Source of the DNA: Apostichopus japonicus
Taxonomy: Eukaryota; Echinodermata; Holothuroidea; Aspidochirotida; Stichopodidae
Length of the DNA: 64,000 bases
Assembly (NCBI RefSeq): GCF_037975245.1
Contig: NC_092575.1
Location: 27,193,841-27,257,840 of the forward strand
Direction: 5' to 3'
The notes under the pieces were generated by a model. The model did not search any database. It saw only the letters and a program-made list of their open reading frames with translations, and had not been told where the DNA came from. Made by a program: the position numbers and the translations under genes. Of this stretch, positions 1 to 11,058 are shown one piece after another. Each line of letters starts with the position of its first letter. Position 1 is the stretch's first letter.

Positions 1-208
1 CAATGTTGTTTTCACCAGTCCTTAACTTTTGGATTACACACATTTATTACAGTATGTGCTGTTCCATGTCTGTCTGCTGTTCAGCCCTTTTCTAACATTA
101 CGTTCCTACTTTAAACCTAATCATTCACAGGGTGTGCACTCCTGTGTGTTGAACATGCCTACATTTACAGTTCCCATTACCCATATATGTTTTGGTTTAA
201 TTCTTCAG

Positions 209-269
209 GTAAAAAACATTCTCTTGACTCTAAAAAGCCAGGAAATTCTTTTTAAAGGACTGCCCCCAG
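209..269 (+). CDS. Gene A linker exon (end of a first UPA module)
   Basis: A 61-base exon in phase 0-1 that reads VKNILLTLKSQEILFKGLPP. It aligns with the 61-base exon at 37691-37751 in gene B (VKNILLSPESQKILFRGLHL). It also resembles the last UPA-side exon of the second module at 5842-5902 (IDKLRHSDQITSPFHLVLPE), with the same length and phase. This places it as the final exon of a first ZU5-UPA module whose earlier exons lie before the window. Confidence 0.6.
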
Positions 270-3200
270 GTGAGTATTTATGTGGAAGTGGAACAGATGC
301 ATGAACTTTAAAATTCCACCCTGGCCTGTATCTAAATGTAATTGACACAAAAATGAATGATAATTATTCTAGACATACACCAGGCAAGTGTGTATTAGTG
401 GAGATGAAAACGTAAGCACACATAGAGAACATGATGAGTGTCTACGTAAACCTGAAAAGGTAGTTGCATTTGATTTTAGCAGTAGGCACACCTGAGTGTT
501 ACTTATATCAACTTAGTATTGGGAAACATTTTAATTACATCAAAACTTTTTATTGAAACAAATAACATCTTGATACTGCACCCAAAAAGTCCCACTTGCA
601 AACTTTCATTTTTAATTAGTATGATTACTACCTGATTTAAAGCTCAAAGCAACTGTAAAATTGAAGCTGTATACAAGACTAGAATTTATCGAAAGACAAG
701 GGTAATAGCTGAAAAGTTGCACACAAGGTGTGGACAGTATACTTAACCAATTTAATGAGTGCACGCTCCAGAGGTTGACTTCCATACCAACCTTCCACAT
801 GCAGGTTTGTATGCTTCTTGTGCTCCAGTTGTGTACTTGTGCATGTTAGCTGTGAACATTGCTCATTGTTCAAACTTGGCAGTCAATTACCAAAGGCACT
901 CTAATGTTTATATGTGATATCTTTTCTTTGCTATACTTTTTCGAATGTAAAGTGGATGTTATGTCCTCACTTTCAGATTTAACCAAATATGAACAGTTGA
1001 GAGGAGACATTATAAAGCATCTAGAGAAACAACATTGTGAAAAGCTAGGCGTGTATTTTAAGCTCACGCCAGCAGAAAATGAAACAATTCAGACAGCAGC
1101 AGAATCTGGAAAGATGCTGTTGAAAATATTGGATGAAAGAGAGCTCATCATGCCTGACAGAATGATCGGAATGTATGAAGGATTGAAAGCTATTCACTTT
1201 AATAAGGTGGCAAGACTGGTGCTGGAGTGCATCGACGATACATCACAGGAGAAGAATGAAAAGGAAAGCGAAGGAGAAAAAGATAAAAAGAAAATGGTTT
1301 GTGCTTTGTAAACACTGTTAAGACTTTGACACTTTACGCTTGTAGCTATTAAAACAAAAGTCACTTTGCATAAAATCAAGATCTTAGAATATTAGAAGGT
1401 CCAGTACAGAGTGTAATTTCTGATATGAAAAGTATTATTTTTGTTGTCATGCAAGTCTGTCTGAAAAGTCATCCTTTTACAAATTGTAACAGTTTCTTTC
1501 TTACTCAAAGTTACGTTTTTAGAGATCAAGTTTAGAATATTCACTGAAGCTAAATCAAATGCAGTAATTAGTTTTCTATCTTCAGTATGATAAGTATGAT
1601 ACCAAAATATAATTTTATGAACAATTTGCAATATCTCATCATTATTTCAGGTAAAGATTCCAGAGAAACAGGAAATCATTTCAAAAAGGGAACCAAAGTT
1701 GTCAGTTAATTTCAAAATGTTGATACAAGAGGGATACATGAGACTTGATGTCCAAAGAGCCTTGAAATTGTCTCATGGAAAACTGGACTTGGGAAGACGG
1801 CTGTTGCTACTTGCTAAAGAAGAGCATGGTAAAGATACCCTCTATATTCAGCTACACGGGAATTTCTTTTATATTCCTTCCGGATTTAATTAATCTCGAT
1901 CTTATATGACATTCAAGGACCACATTTCATGCCCTTGCTGTTTCAGTATTAATAGAAGAAAGTTCAATTTTTATTTATTTTCGTAGGAATATTACTCACG
2001 AAGTAACTACTTAATAGAAATGTAATATAGATGCTGTAAATAAACCTTTCGAAGTCTTGTTACTATTAATGGAAATTTCTCTTCTATATATATTTCCATT
2101 AATCTCATAAAACATTGCATGTCTAAAGTTATTAGATTATATTTTTACTTTTAATCATTGTATATAAAGACAATAGAAGCAGTTTTGTGTTACAGCGGTT
2201 ACTTTTATATTGTGAATTGAAGCATTATATGCAATTAACACATTTTTTATGAAAGTGGCAAAATACTTTCCTTTCTACATGAAATGTGTTACTTTTCTCC
2301 TCCAGAGAGACTTTCTTTGTTCCCAGGATCAAATCTTTATAAAGAACAGTACTTTGATCAGCATGGAGGAGAGATGGTTATCGCAGGTGTCATTCTGCGT
2401 GTACCGGCTGGTGCACTACACACTGGAAGGATTGTTAGTCTGTGGGTTTCTACTGACCCTGCCGTTAAAGGACCTATCTCAAACAAGAGTTCAAGGTTGA
2501 CCCCCTTTGTGAAATTTGGTCCAGAAAGCCTTACCTTACACAAGACTGTCACCTTGATGATTCCACACTGTGCTATTACTACAACTAACCAGATGGGTAT
2601 TGATGTGTACTCTGGTGTATTACAAACAGGTCTGTTCTCTATTTTGTCTTGTGTTTTATACTCCAGTCAGCATTATATACAGGCATTAAAATTTGTATGA
2701 TAAACAGAAGAATGTATATGAGCTTGTGTGTACCACCTCTTGACTTGTAAACATGATAGGCCAAAAAGTGCATAATGGTGTTATTTGACACTAGGTGTGA
2801 AGTTCCATATTAAATGAATACAAAAACCCTGCTTCACTGTAGAGGTCAAAGCCTGAAACATTTGTAACTACAATGATTCAAAAGGTTGTGTGAACTTCAT
2901 ATGTACTATTGTTGGTCTAGGTCTTTTGAGGTCAATATGTGTCAAAGCCTGAAAACCTTCCAAACCTTCGTAACTGCTAGAGTAAAGCTGGAATGAAAGT
3001 AACACTTGATATGTGAAACCTCCTGTGTCCATTAACACAATATTGGCAAGAAAATAACTAAGCCTTCTGGTTCTGTGTAATATAGCAATCAATTTCTCAA
3101 GAAGGAGGTGATGTCTCCGTTTCAAAGAACCGTTCTCTTTTAGTTGTACCTTGAGAGTAAACATTCAAATGTTGCACATTTTAGGGAGAAATAAACAACA

Positions 3201-6200
3201 TTTCCAAAGGAAAATAATACCCTTCAAGCTGTGTTGTACATTTTTAGTTTGTCTAGTGCCCTAGCTTGCATCAATACATAGAGTTAGATACTGTACATGA
3301 AAATGTACTACTCTGATGTTCTCTTTATTCAGTGTTTCATTTTCTACTACCAGACTGTCCCTTTAAAATCATCTATGATAAAGAATAGGATTGGTATTCT
3401 ACCTTTCACAATGTTAGAAAAACTTTGTAGCAAAATGTTTTTGTTTTGTTTTTTCTTCAGATAAAACTGTCAAATGGAGCTTAGAAAAGAAACACCTCAG
3501 CTGCTCTATGAATAGTCAGCACTTTGTAGTTGAAGCTGAGAAACCCTGTCTCATTGGTCTTCATGTCCCTAACATACCCAAGATGTGGAAGCATGTTTGT
3601 CTTTTACCGATTGTAAACAGAGTTTCGAAATCGGGGGATCAAGTGACAATCAATCTTTGGTTTCATAATGATGACACTCTGGAACATGAAGTGAGTAGCA
3701 GATTTTGTCAGCTCAAGTGGTATTGTTAATTATATCATGGATTCCAGTTGTCTGCCTTTCTGAATGATACATGGTTCATTCACTGAATTGTACAGCTTTG
3801 ATACATTGTTAACCATAGCTACTTAGCGATGGATATGGTAAATTTCTAGCTTGATGCCATACAGGCAAAAACCTCTCTGACAGTCAAAATTGTGTTGATA
3901 TAGTTGAGGGAAGGGTCAAGTGAGATAAGCTGGTTAGGGCTGTCTGTGGTCATTGATGGTTGAAAATTAGAACTTTGCCATGGTCAAAAACACACTGATC
4001 AGATGTCCTAGGACAAAATTGAATGTTCAATAATTTACTGTTGGTGGTCATTGACAACTGACAAAAAGTTTGGTAATTACAGACACATTTGTAAATACAC
4101 CTTGACCATGTGTCCAAGATGAGACAGCAAATATTTATTACATGTGAGAACAGGTGGTCAGACTATTAATGGTCTTTGATAATGCATCCATTTAGATCAG
4201 ACATTCCATGTGTTAGATATTTACAACATCTCCCTTATTTATCAAACAATGGCCACCCTTCCCTCATCCCCCTCCCCAAGAGGGCCATACAAGGGTGCTG
4301 TTATTGCTTAAAAGTCATACATAGGACAACTTAATTTACATAAATGATCATATACTATTCAATTGTTCCATTTTTTATATTAATAGAGCCTTATCAATGA
4401 AGAAATCTATCAGCAGAAGGGATCCAAAATTCATGATCCTGTGTCATTTCAACTCAAATCTAGGAAATCAACTATACATGTTTACACTAACTCCAGTACA
4501 CCACAGTGTAACCCACATCCTACAAAAGTGGTTAGTAATAATTGATCAATACTGTTCCATATGCATTTGTTGAGTGGTATGTATTTTTGTTAGCATATGT
4601 TGTTATACAAATAACATGTTATTTTGTCTCCTTCTGTCATTCCTATGATATTCAATGAACGAAAGGTAATCAGATGGTCCCAGATGCAGTTGTCTATATA
4701 CAGCTGATTTAATTCTGGACTAGTCCTTTATTCCATCCTCATTGAATGTCCTTGTACTGATTATATAAGTATGTTGTAATGTGTCTAACTGTTATGGTCT
4801 CTTTTTTGTTTTTAAGGTTTTTTTTAGGGTAATATGAATAATCATTCTTTTAAAAGCTTATAAGTGCTAAAAAGAAGATGAAGTTCATATTCAATAGCCT
4901 TGATTGAAGGTCAAAGTCTTGTCAAATGACTTAACAACACCCATAAATCTCAGTATGCATAGTTCCATTAGTTGGCCGTAGAGTACTTCAGTTTACTATA
5001 TGTGTCCACTGTGGGACATGGGTGCTGTCAAAGTAAAGCACACAGCTATATTTACAAATTTTCCTTGCATTTGCCAATGTATACACCTGGATGAAGACAG
5101 GCAATTGCGGTTATTTCCTATTGCCCAAATTCATATCATAACAATCCAGTCGACAAAATCTGTGACCTGCATTCTTAATTTAACCAGCCCATTGCCCTTT
5201 CAGCTTGACCATCATGTTCAAGGCTCCCAAAAGTGTTATCAATTAATAATTATATCTCTTGATTTTTGGCTTTAAAGGATGTTGTTAAGGAAACCCTATG
5301 GTTACAGAACAGACACAAGGTAGAATTCCATCTTCAGAATAAAGGGATCAAAGATACGGTCAATCTGGAAATAGAGGCAAGATATGAGATGTCTGCAAAG
5401 AATCTTTTCCAGTTAAGCATTCAGTTGCAGGTAACTTGATTTTGGTTTGAATTAACAAAAATAAATTTTGAATAGAAATAGTTTACACGTTTCACTTTAG
5501 ATTTATCATAGCTACTGAGACTCCTTTTATATTCACCGTTTATTATTGTTTGTTTACCATTCTCTAAATTGTTTATCTAAATTGATGAACTGCTATCCAT
5601 AATACAGGTTTAAAATATAATGTTACTATTTTACAACAATGAAAAGCCTTATGACAAGCCGTCTTCATATCACAAATGTAATACATACAAAATATCCTAA
5701 CAATAAGTACTAAGTAACGTATCTTAACATTATCATTTAAACCATGTTTTGATACATACTACAAAGTGATAGAGGTGAGATATGCACAAACAAATTTTCT
5801 AGGAGAATCATCAAGCTTCCCTCATGTTTTCCTCTTCACAGATTGACAAATTACGACACAGTGACCAAATCACATCTCCATTCCACCTTGTCCTACCTGA
5901 ATGTGAGTAATTACGTTATTAACAATTAAAAAGCATGTTAACTAATTGTAGGCCGTATGTCTAGTGTTGATGTTTGCTTTACAATCCTTTCATATATGTA
6001 AGATACCTTTCAAACAGCAACATGTTATATACTGCGTACAATTCCTTACATATGAGACTTGTACACCTAATCCTACTTTGCATAGAGGAGTCAAGGATGC
6101 AGTTGCCATGTCAAAAAGTGGACTATAACTATCAGCTATTTGCAATATTTGATATTAAGGAAACATCAGTTTTTGCACCAAAGCGACACTCTTAAAGACT

Positions 6201-6783
6201 GTCTATATAAACTATTGAAGTCTAACTGCAGGGAAAATAAAACTTAATGGAATTCAACCACCTGTTTCAAAGTAAACATTCTGGAGTTAAATCATATTTT
6301 ATGCTAGTTTCATTGAAATCTCTGAGCTTTTACGGTTTACTTTGCCGTGTTTGTAAGAAACACATCACTGTTGTCTCACATTTCTGGATATTGTTTGCAT
6401 AAAACAGGTTCAGTTTAATTCACTTCATGTTGAGTAATGAATTTAAAATATTTACAATTTCCTCTTCTTTCAACCTTACAGTCATCATCAAATCTTTTGA
6501 TCAGCTAAAGCAGAATTTATCAGGACATCTTGATGTAGAACAATCTACCCTGCTGGCAAATATTTTCCAACTTCCTGAGGACGGAATTACTGATATCAAG
6601 AACCACAAAACACCAGGAACTCTTTTGTTAGAGAAGCTGACCAAAAATTCACTAATGTCTCCCACAAACATCACAAAATTGGAAAATGCCTTAACAGAAC
6701 AAGGAAATGAAGAATGTGCGAGACTTGTCAGAGATTTTAGATGGAAGAATCCTGTAGTTCAAGCAACAATGTGCCCAGAATAA
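209..6783 (+). CDS. Gene A, 3' part: death-fold/UBA-like/ZU5/UPA/death-fold protein
   Basis: Nine exons can be joined in a single frame: 209-269, 977-1296, 1651-1828, 2306-2629, 3461-3690, 4387-4530, 5278-5430, 5842-5902 and 6482-6783 (TAA stop at 6781-6783). All have AG acceptors and GT donors, and the phases match at every junction. The joined exons give 590 residues plus stop. The first exon begins in phase 0 straight after an acceptor, so the gene starts upstream of the window. By comparison with gene B, the missing part should hold another death-fold, a ZU5 and most of a UPA domain. Proteins with ZU5-UPA-death-fold tails (UNC5, PIDD, ankyrin) are scaffolds or receptors that sit folded until the death fold is released. 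A cytoplasmic signalling or immune adaptor role here is inference. No PIDD-type HFS autocleavage motif was seen in the exons. No transmembrane segment or signal peptide lies in the visible part. Confidence 0.75.
977..1296 (+). CDS. Gene A internal death-fold exon (DED-like)
   Basis: The exon is spliced in phase 1 and leaves in phase 0 at a weak GTTTGT donor. It encodes about 107 residues. The core runs from KYEQLRGDI through LLKILDERELIMPD to KVARLVLE, followed by a Lys/Glu-rich tail. The spacing of the six predicted helices and the LL.iL.er..i.pd pattern resemble death-effector-type domains. The conserved tryptophan expected of a classical death domain is absent. DED-like is therefore preferred, but a diverged death domain is possible. 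Such domains mediate homotypic assembly. The gene B copy at 38893 is about 90 percent similar by eye. Confidence 0.6.
1651..1828 (+). CDS. Gene A UBA-like exon
   Basis: A 178-base exon in phase 0-1 with a strong GTAAAG donor. Residues around FKMLIQEGYMRLDVQRAL and the following LSHGKLDLGRRLLLLAKEE fit the three-helix ubiquitin-associated pattern: L..mGy...dv.rAL, then a short loop, then a leucine-rich third helix. UBA domains bind ubiquitin chains. If the call is correct, the protein could couple ubiquitin recognition to death-fold assembly, which is inference. The exon exists only before the second ZU5. No equivalent was found in the first module of gene B. Confidence 0.4.
2306..2629 (+). 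CDS. Gene A ZU5 domain exon
   Basis: A 324-base exon, phase 1-1. The hallmark ZU5 features are visible in order: a GGEM start strand, VILRVPAGALHTGRIVSL (the conserved ipPGAl...G turn), PFVKFGPESLTLHK and VTLMIPHCA. ZU5 is a beta-sandwich of UNC5, ZO-1, ankyrin and PIDD that packs on the UPA domain. The exon ends at GVLQTG and continues into the UPA exons. The gene B copy at 40203-40526 has the same length and phases. Confidence 0.85.
3461..5902 (+). CDS. Gene A UPA-domain exons and linker (four exons)
   Basis: Exons 3461-3690 (phase 1-0), 4387-4530 (0-0), 5278-5430 (0-0) and 5842-5902 (0-1) follow the ZU5 exon. They contain the stretches HLSCSMNSQHFVVEAEKPC, VTINLWFHNDD, IHVYTNSSTPQCN and HKVEFHLQNKGIKD. 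Position after ZU5 and the alternating beta-strand pattern fit the UPA domain conserved in UNC5, PIDD and ankyrin. The similarity is distant, so the call rests largely on architecture. The introns between them hold no other supported coding sequence. Confidence 0.6.
6482..6783 (+). CDS. Gene A terminal death-fold exon
   Basis: The last exon enters in phase 1 after a pyrimidine-rich acceptor ending at 6481 and stops with TAA at 6781-6783. It encodes about 99 residues. The fold signature runs SFDQLKQNLSGHLD, then LLANIFQLPEDGITDIKN, then PGTLLLEKL, SPTNITKLENAL and CARLVRDF. This matches the six-helix DED-like pattern of the internal exon and is the natural output domain of a ZU5-UPA tail. Gene B has lost this exon completely. 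Confidence 0.65.
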
Positions 6784-7109
6784 TGACTGAAACCATATTG
6801 TGGGGTATTGTAAGCAAACAATGAATATTGTGAGATCATATCACCAGTGGTGCTGTACGCAGGATTTTTCTCACTTGAGAGGAAGGAAGGAGACTTTTTG
6901 TACACACCGTTAATTACAGTTATAACTTTTAACCATAAGATTGATTACACCTGAAGGAGTTACCTATATACAATATTCTTCTCCTTTAAGTAAAAACTGT
7001 TAAACAACTATGCTGCATTTAGAGAAAGGCTGGATCTCGAGTGAGATACAATAAATAAATTAGGTAAGTGATTGGAAGTAAAACAGCCAATGTTTGGTTT
7101 TTGCAGAGC

Positions 7110-7136
7110 TTTCGAGCAAAACTAGCTCTTCATCAG
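7110..7136 (-). ncRNA. Hammerhead-like ribozyme core, probably Penelope-type repeat
   Basis: Read on the minus strand the site is CTGATGA, one extra A, GAGC, a seven-base loop, GCTC, GAAA. These are the two conserved hammerhead core strands around a perfect 4-bp stem II. Penelope-like retroelements are known to carry hammerhead motifs. The extra A after CTGATGA and the lack of an obvious stem III with a UH cleavage site argue that it is inactive or only a relic. Confidence 0.35.
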
Positions 7137-7559
7137 TGCATGATCACCGAAAGTGACAAGGAGTAGCAAGAATTGAAGCTATTTTATAAAGAGTGTCGGC
7201 ATGGTTGTGAAGTCAAAGCGACTGACTGGTTTCTGCTGGATTTAGCAGAAGTTTTGGAAAATAGGATCATTTAATCCGTGTCGGATTATTTTAATCCGAT
7301 TCCGTTGTAATTGCAAAGGAATTGTTTTGGTTTATCTGGGACGGCAAATCGTTCCTGATGTTTAAACTGAATGGTGCCGTGGTCTTTAGGTTTAGTTCCC
7401 AGAAATATTCTTTTCCTTTCCTAGGTTTATCTGTTCAAGAATCGTTCCCAGGATCATTTAGATTTGATCCTGGTATAAATTCAGTTTAATACCAGTATAT
7501 ATATTATACTGGATTTGTCCCACTCGGCTTGCCATATAATAATAAGAGTAATATTAACA

Positions 7560-7605
7560 TTTATATAGCGCTTTACATAAGGAATATCTCAAAGCGCTTT
7601 ACAAA
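7560..7605. repeat. GCGCTTTACA imperfect inverted repeat
   Basis: The motif agcgctttacataagg is followed by aaagcgctttacaaag. It is a dispersed short repeat of the kind common in marine invertebrate genomes. The counterpart in block B is at about 45482-45525. No coding potential. Confidence 0.4.
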
Positions 7606-9257
7606 GAATGCAGAGAAAAATCACTACTAATTTAAATTACTTAGCAAAGAGGAAGGTTTTGAGATGAGACTTGAAAGTTTGAAAACTATCAAGGACATCC
7701 AGCAAATGGGATAATAGGACATGATACTTTACAGGATATCCAGCAGATTGGACAAAAGGGATATGTTATTTGAGGCAGAATAGTCAACACTTTATTCTTA
7801 GCCATCAGATCTTAGGTGTAATTAACATGATTGTTCAACCCCACAGGCTTAAAAATCTATAAAAATTGGCTGAAAATATCCTCTGTCAGAAGTAACCAAG
7901 CCTAAAAGAGGTGGAAGTGAGAGGTGTTGAAAAAGTGGCTTAACAACATTCTGTTTAAGTGAACACTTTTGTCAAAAACAGAACAAATGCATGAACCTCT
8001 GCTGGTTACCTGAGGGAGGGGGTGGGGTGGTGATGACTAATTTGACACATTTTGGGAGATAGATGTTTGTACATTAGCTATGTGCTACTAAGTAATTCAA
8101 TTATAATATCCATGTATTTCTCTTTTAATGAAAGTTGTATATCATTTATAATGATTTAGCACATATTGCATATTTAAGAGATCCTACATTTGTGGTCTTA
8201 CAGAAAGCTTGTCTCCATTTTGTTGTTTGTTTGTGTTTTGCTCTCTGTTTTCTTTCTTTTCTTACATTCGATAATGATTGAAAACTAGAGTAGGCCTGGT
8301 CAAAAACCTAGTTCTGATAAAGTTTGCTATATGGCCTAGCCCTAGTTAGAGTGACATTGTGAAGAGGATCGAAGGTTTGTGATACCAAGTGTAGTATTAT
8401 GTGTGACCATTGGCTATGTTTCGCACACTTATTACTGCTGTCACTAGTCAGCTAGTCACGTCGATGATCAGCTGTTCTTCGAGCAAGGAATGCTTCGTCG
8501 CTGCTGAATATGCATTACAATGCGTTCTCTCATTGGCTTGTTTAAATCACGAGGCACGACGTTAAAGCAAACATGAATGAAATCTATATTCAGTGCAGTC
8601 AGTAAGGACAATTTCCATATTTCATATCATGCTTCAAAGCACTCGTGTATACAGTACAAACAGTTCCTAACCTTTTATCGGTTCATCATACTGACACTAT
8701 ACGAAAGCCCTGAACCGGGACATGACAGTATATATTACGATGTTCATACTGGGTGTCCAGCCCATAAATATTCTGATACTTTCGATCATTTACTCTTAAT
8801 TAATGCAACGTTCTTGGCATAGTAAGCATGGTGGAACCTTAACTTTCATGGTTCGTCAGATCAGCAGCTTCAATGAAGTTCCAATATTTGAAAATGAACA
8901 GTTTTGTGTATTTCCTTTTTTCCACCAAAGACACAAAATCACTTTAATTTAACCCTGTGAAAATGTTATATATTACCCATGTATGCCTAAATCGCTCATG
9001 CGGTATGTCAAGTTACTGTCAGGTGGCCCTTTACACCTACTTTTGATTATATATAGAAACGGCGAAATAAAAGCCGTAAAGGCCTATGGCGCTGGACTAA
9101 ACACCAGTAAAATAAAGGTTTTGATTCTCCGCAAAAGTTTCCTATCGATATGAATAATAGTTTATGCCGATAGAACTGGAAGGTCTCATATGATATCCAC
9201 ACAGCTGCAAAAATAAGGCGTTTCTGTCTATATTGAAGAGCACGAACACCCGAATTA

Positions 9258-11058
9258 ATGAAACTTTGTCATCGACTGCTTGTAGCTGCAACGTTCGCTC
9301 GAAACAGACGTTTCCTGGCGTTGATCAGCAGATGCATGATACATTATTGGCCCAAAAGGCAGTCTCTGAGAGGCCATCGTGATGATGGTGTGTCCATTGA
9401 AAATGAGCACGAATCGCACAGGAATATGGGAAATTTCAAGTCCCTTATCAAGCTGGTTAGAATATCAGATGATGTCTTGAGTAGTCACTTGGAAACGTGC
9501 CCAAAAAACGCTGCATGCATATCAAAGACAACACAGAATGATGTACTAGACTGTGTTTAAGAATACATCCGAGGGAAATTCTAGCGGAATTGAACGCAAA
9601 ATAGGCTGGCCATTTTCTGGTCTCTTCGCAGATGAAGTAACGGACACATCCAAATGGGGGGAGCTTGTTGTGATTATCTGCTATAGTAAAGATGATGTAT
9701 CAATCAAAACAACAACTTGAGTTCCTGAAGTGTGAAGAAATACGGAGAGAAAACATTGCTGATAATATTCTCGATTGCCTATCAACGAAATGCAATGCGC
9801 AAAACCTACGATGGAGCTGGAAATATGGAATGGAAGCGAAAGGGCGCAGCTAAAATGTTTCAGGACAAGTCAAAAAATGGCAGGGCATCCAAATTGTACT
9901 TTGCATGAACTCAACCTTGCATTGTCGCATGCTCGCAATTAATTGATATTTTTAACATGGTTTGTTTCATGCAGTCTGTGTTTTTTTTTCTCAAGTTTGG
10001 CCCGAAACGCCAGCGTAAACTTGAAAACGCTATCACTAAAATGACAGGCGAGGGCTGCGGAAGCCTGAAGATGAAACACTTTTTGTGAATAGATGGGTCG
10101 AAAGGCATACGGCCTTTGACGATATGAGGGATCTCTGCTGACTTGTACTCAAATGCCTCGCTTCAATTCAGGTAAACAGAAAGCGAACATGGAATGCCAA
10201 GACGGTGGCCGAAGCAGCGGGATTACATACACAGCTGATATCTTCAACTTTCATAATATGTTTCACCGTTTGTGGTTACATATATTGGTACACTAAGGGC
10301 TTGACGCCTCAGCTGCCGGGGACGGCAGTGGACATTATCCGTGCCTATGACTATGTTGGTCTTGTGAATAACGACCTTGAAGACATCAGGGCAAACTGAG
10401 AAGAGGAATTTTGAGAGATTGTTTAAGCAGTGCGAGGAGATGGCTGAGACAGCACATGGCTCCTTGCAAACCCTCAAGTCAAACATGGAGTCTGATAATG
10501 CGAACACTTTACATCAGAGGAACGATATTCATTTATTCATTGACAGTCCCATCACTGAATATGTGAACGGTTTATGGGACAGTCACGTGACTCAATAAAG
10601 TCTCTCTACCTCCTGTCGAAGCATCTCGATGAGGATCTCTCTAAGAGCCAGAACTTCTACTGGAAATTGAGGGCCGTACGCTGCGTCATTCAAACAAGAA
10701 GTGCGTTTGTGGCGCGCGTTTTGGTCTACTGAAGAGGTTAACCCAAACACGATATCGAAAACATTGAGAAACCTCACAAGTGACCAAGCTGACAAATTGT
10801 ATCCGAATACCACGAAATGTGTACGCATTTTATTTACATTTGCCTAACAATCGCGAGTGTCGAACGAGCCAACTCCATCTTGAAGTTCATCAAACGTCAT
10901 CTTCGGTCAACCATGGCTCGGATGATCGAAGGAACGCACTCCCTATGTTTTACATCCATAGGGATCTGCGTCTAGACCATGGTAAAACCATTGACATATT
11001 TGCCACATGCTACACCGGACGGATTTTGCTAAGGAATCCACTTACTGATGATGCATGA
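9258..11058 (+). pseudogene. Decayed hAT transposase (ZMYM1-like / DUF4371), block A copy
   Basis: The opening frame 9258-9560 shows the DUF4371-type start: RGHRDDG, GNFKSLIKLVRISDD and SKTTQNDVLDCV. After a stop at 9558 homology continues in broken frames: ADEVTDTSKWGELVVII near 9640, then FIICFTVCGYIYWYTKGL and AVDIIRAYDYVG near 10250-10400, FERLFKQCEEMAETAH near 10420, and the dimerisation tail near 10880-11040. Multiple stops and frameshifts show it is dead. hAT enzymes of this family are cut-and-paste transposases; terminal repeats were not located. The same decay occurs in block B, so the insertion predates the block duplication. Confidence 0.6.

Larger units (their letters stand above)
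6784..9257. other. Spacer after gene A
   Basis: No supported gene. It contains a possible AATAAA polyadenylation signal near 7050, the hammerhead-like motif (7110-7136), the GCGCTTTACA repeat (7560-7605), and further sequence shared with 44857-46690 in block B up to about 8795. Confidence 0.5.

Noticed and set aside
3461-3690. PIDD-like HFS autocleavage site in the UPA region (QHFVV in gene A)
   Set aside because: The residue after HF is valine, and gene B has QHLAV. The catalytic serine is absent, so no autoproteolysis is predicted.
4990-5275. Frame in a gene A intron (and 43384-43611 in gene B) with partly conserved peptide CIHLDEDRQ / CLHLDEEKQ
   Set aside because: It lies inside an intron and the two copies differ by indels that break the frame. 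No acceptor and donor fit the phase of neighbouring exons, so at best a dead cassette exon.
9080-9135. tRNA-like stretch with ctgg...ccag stem and ggttttgattctcc
   Set aside because: D-arm and acceptor stem do not pair, and the T loop departs from TTCRANY.
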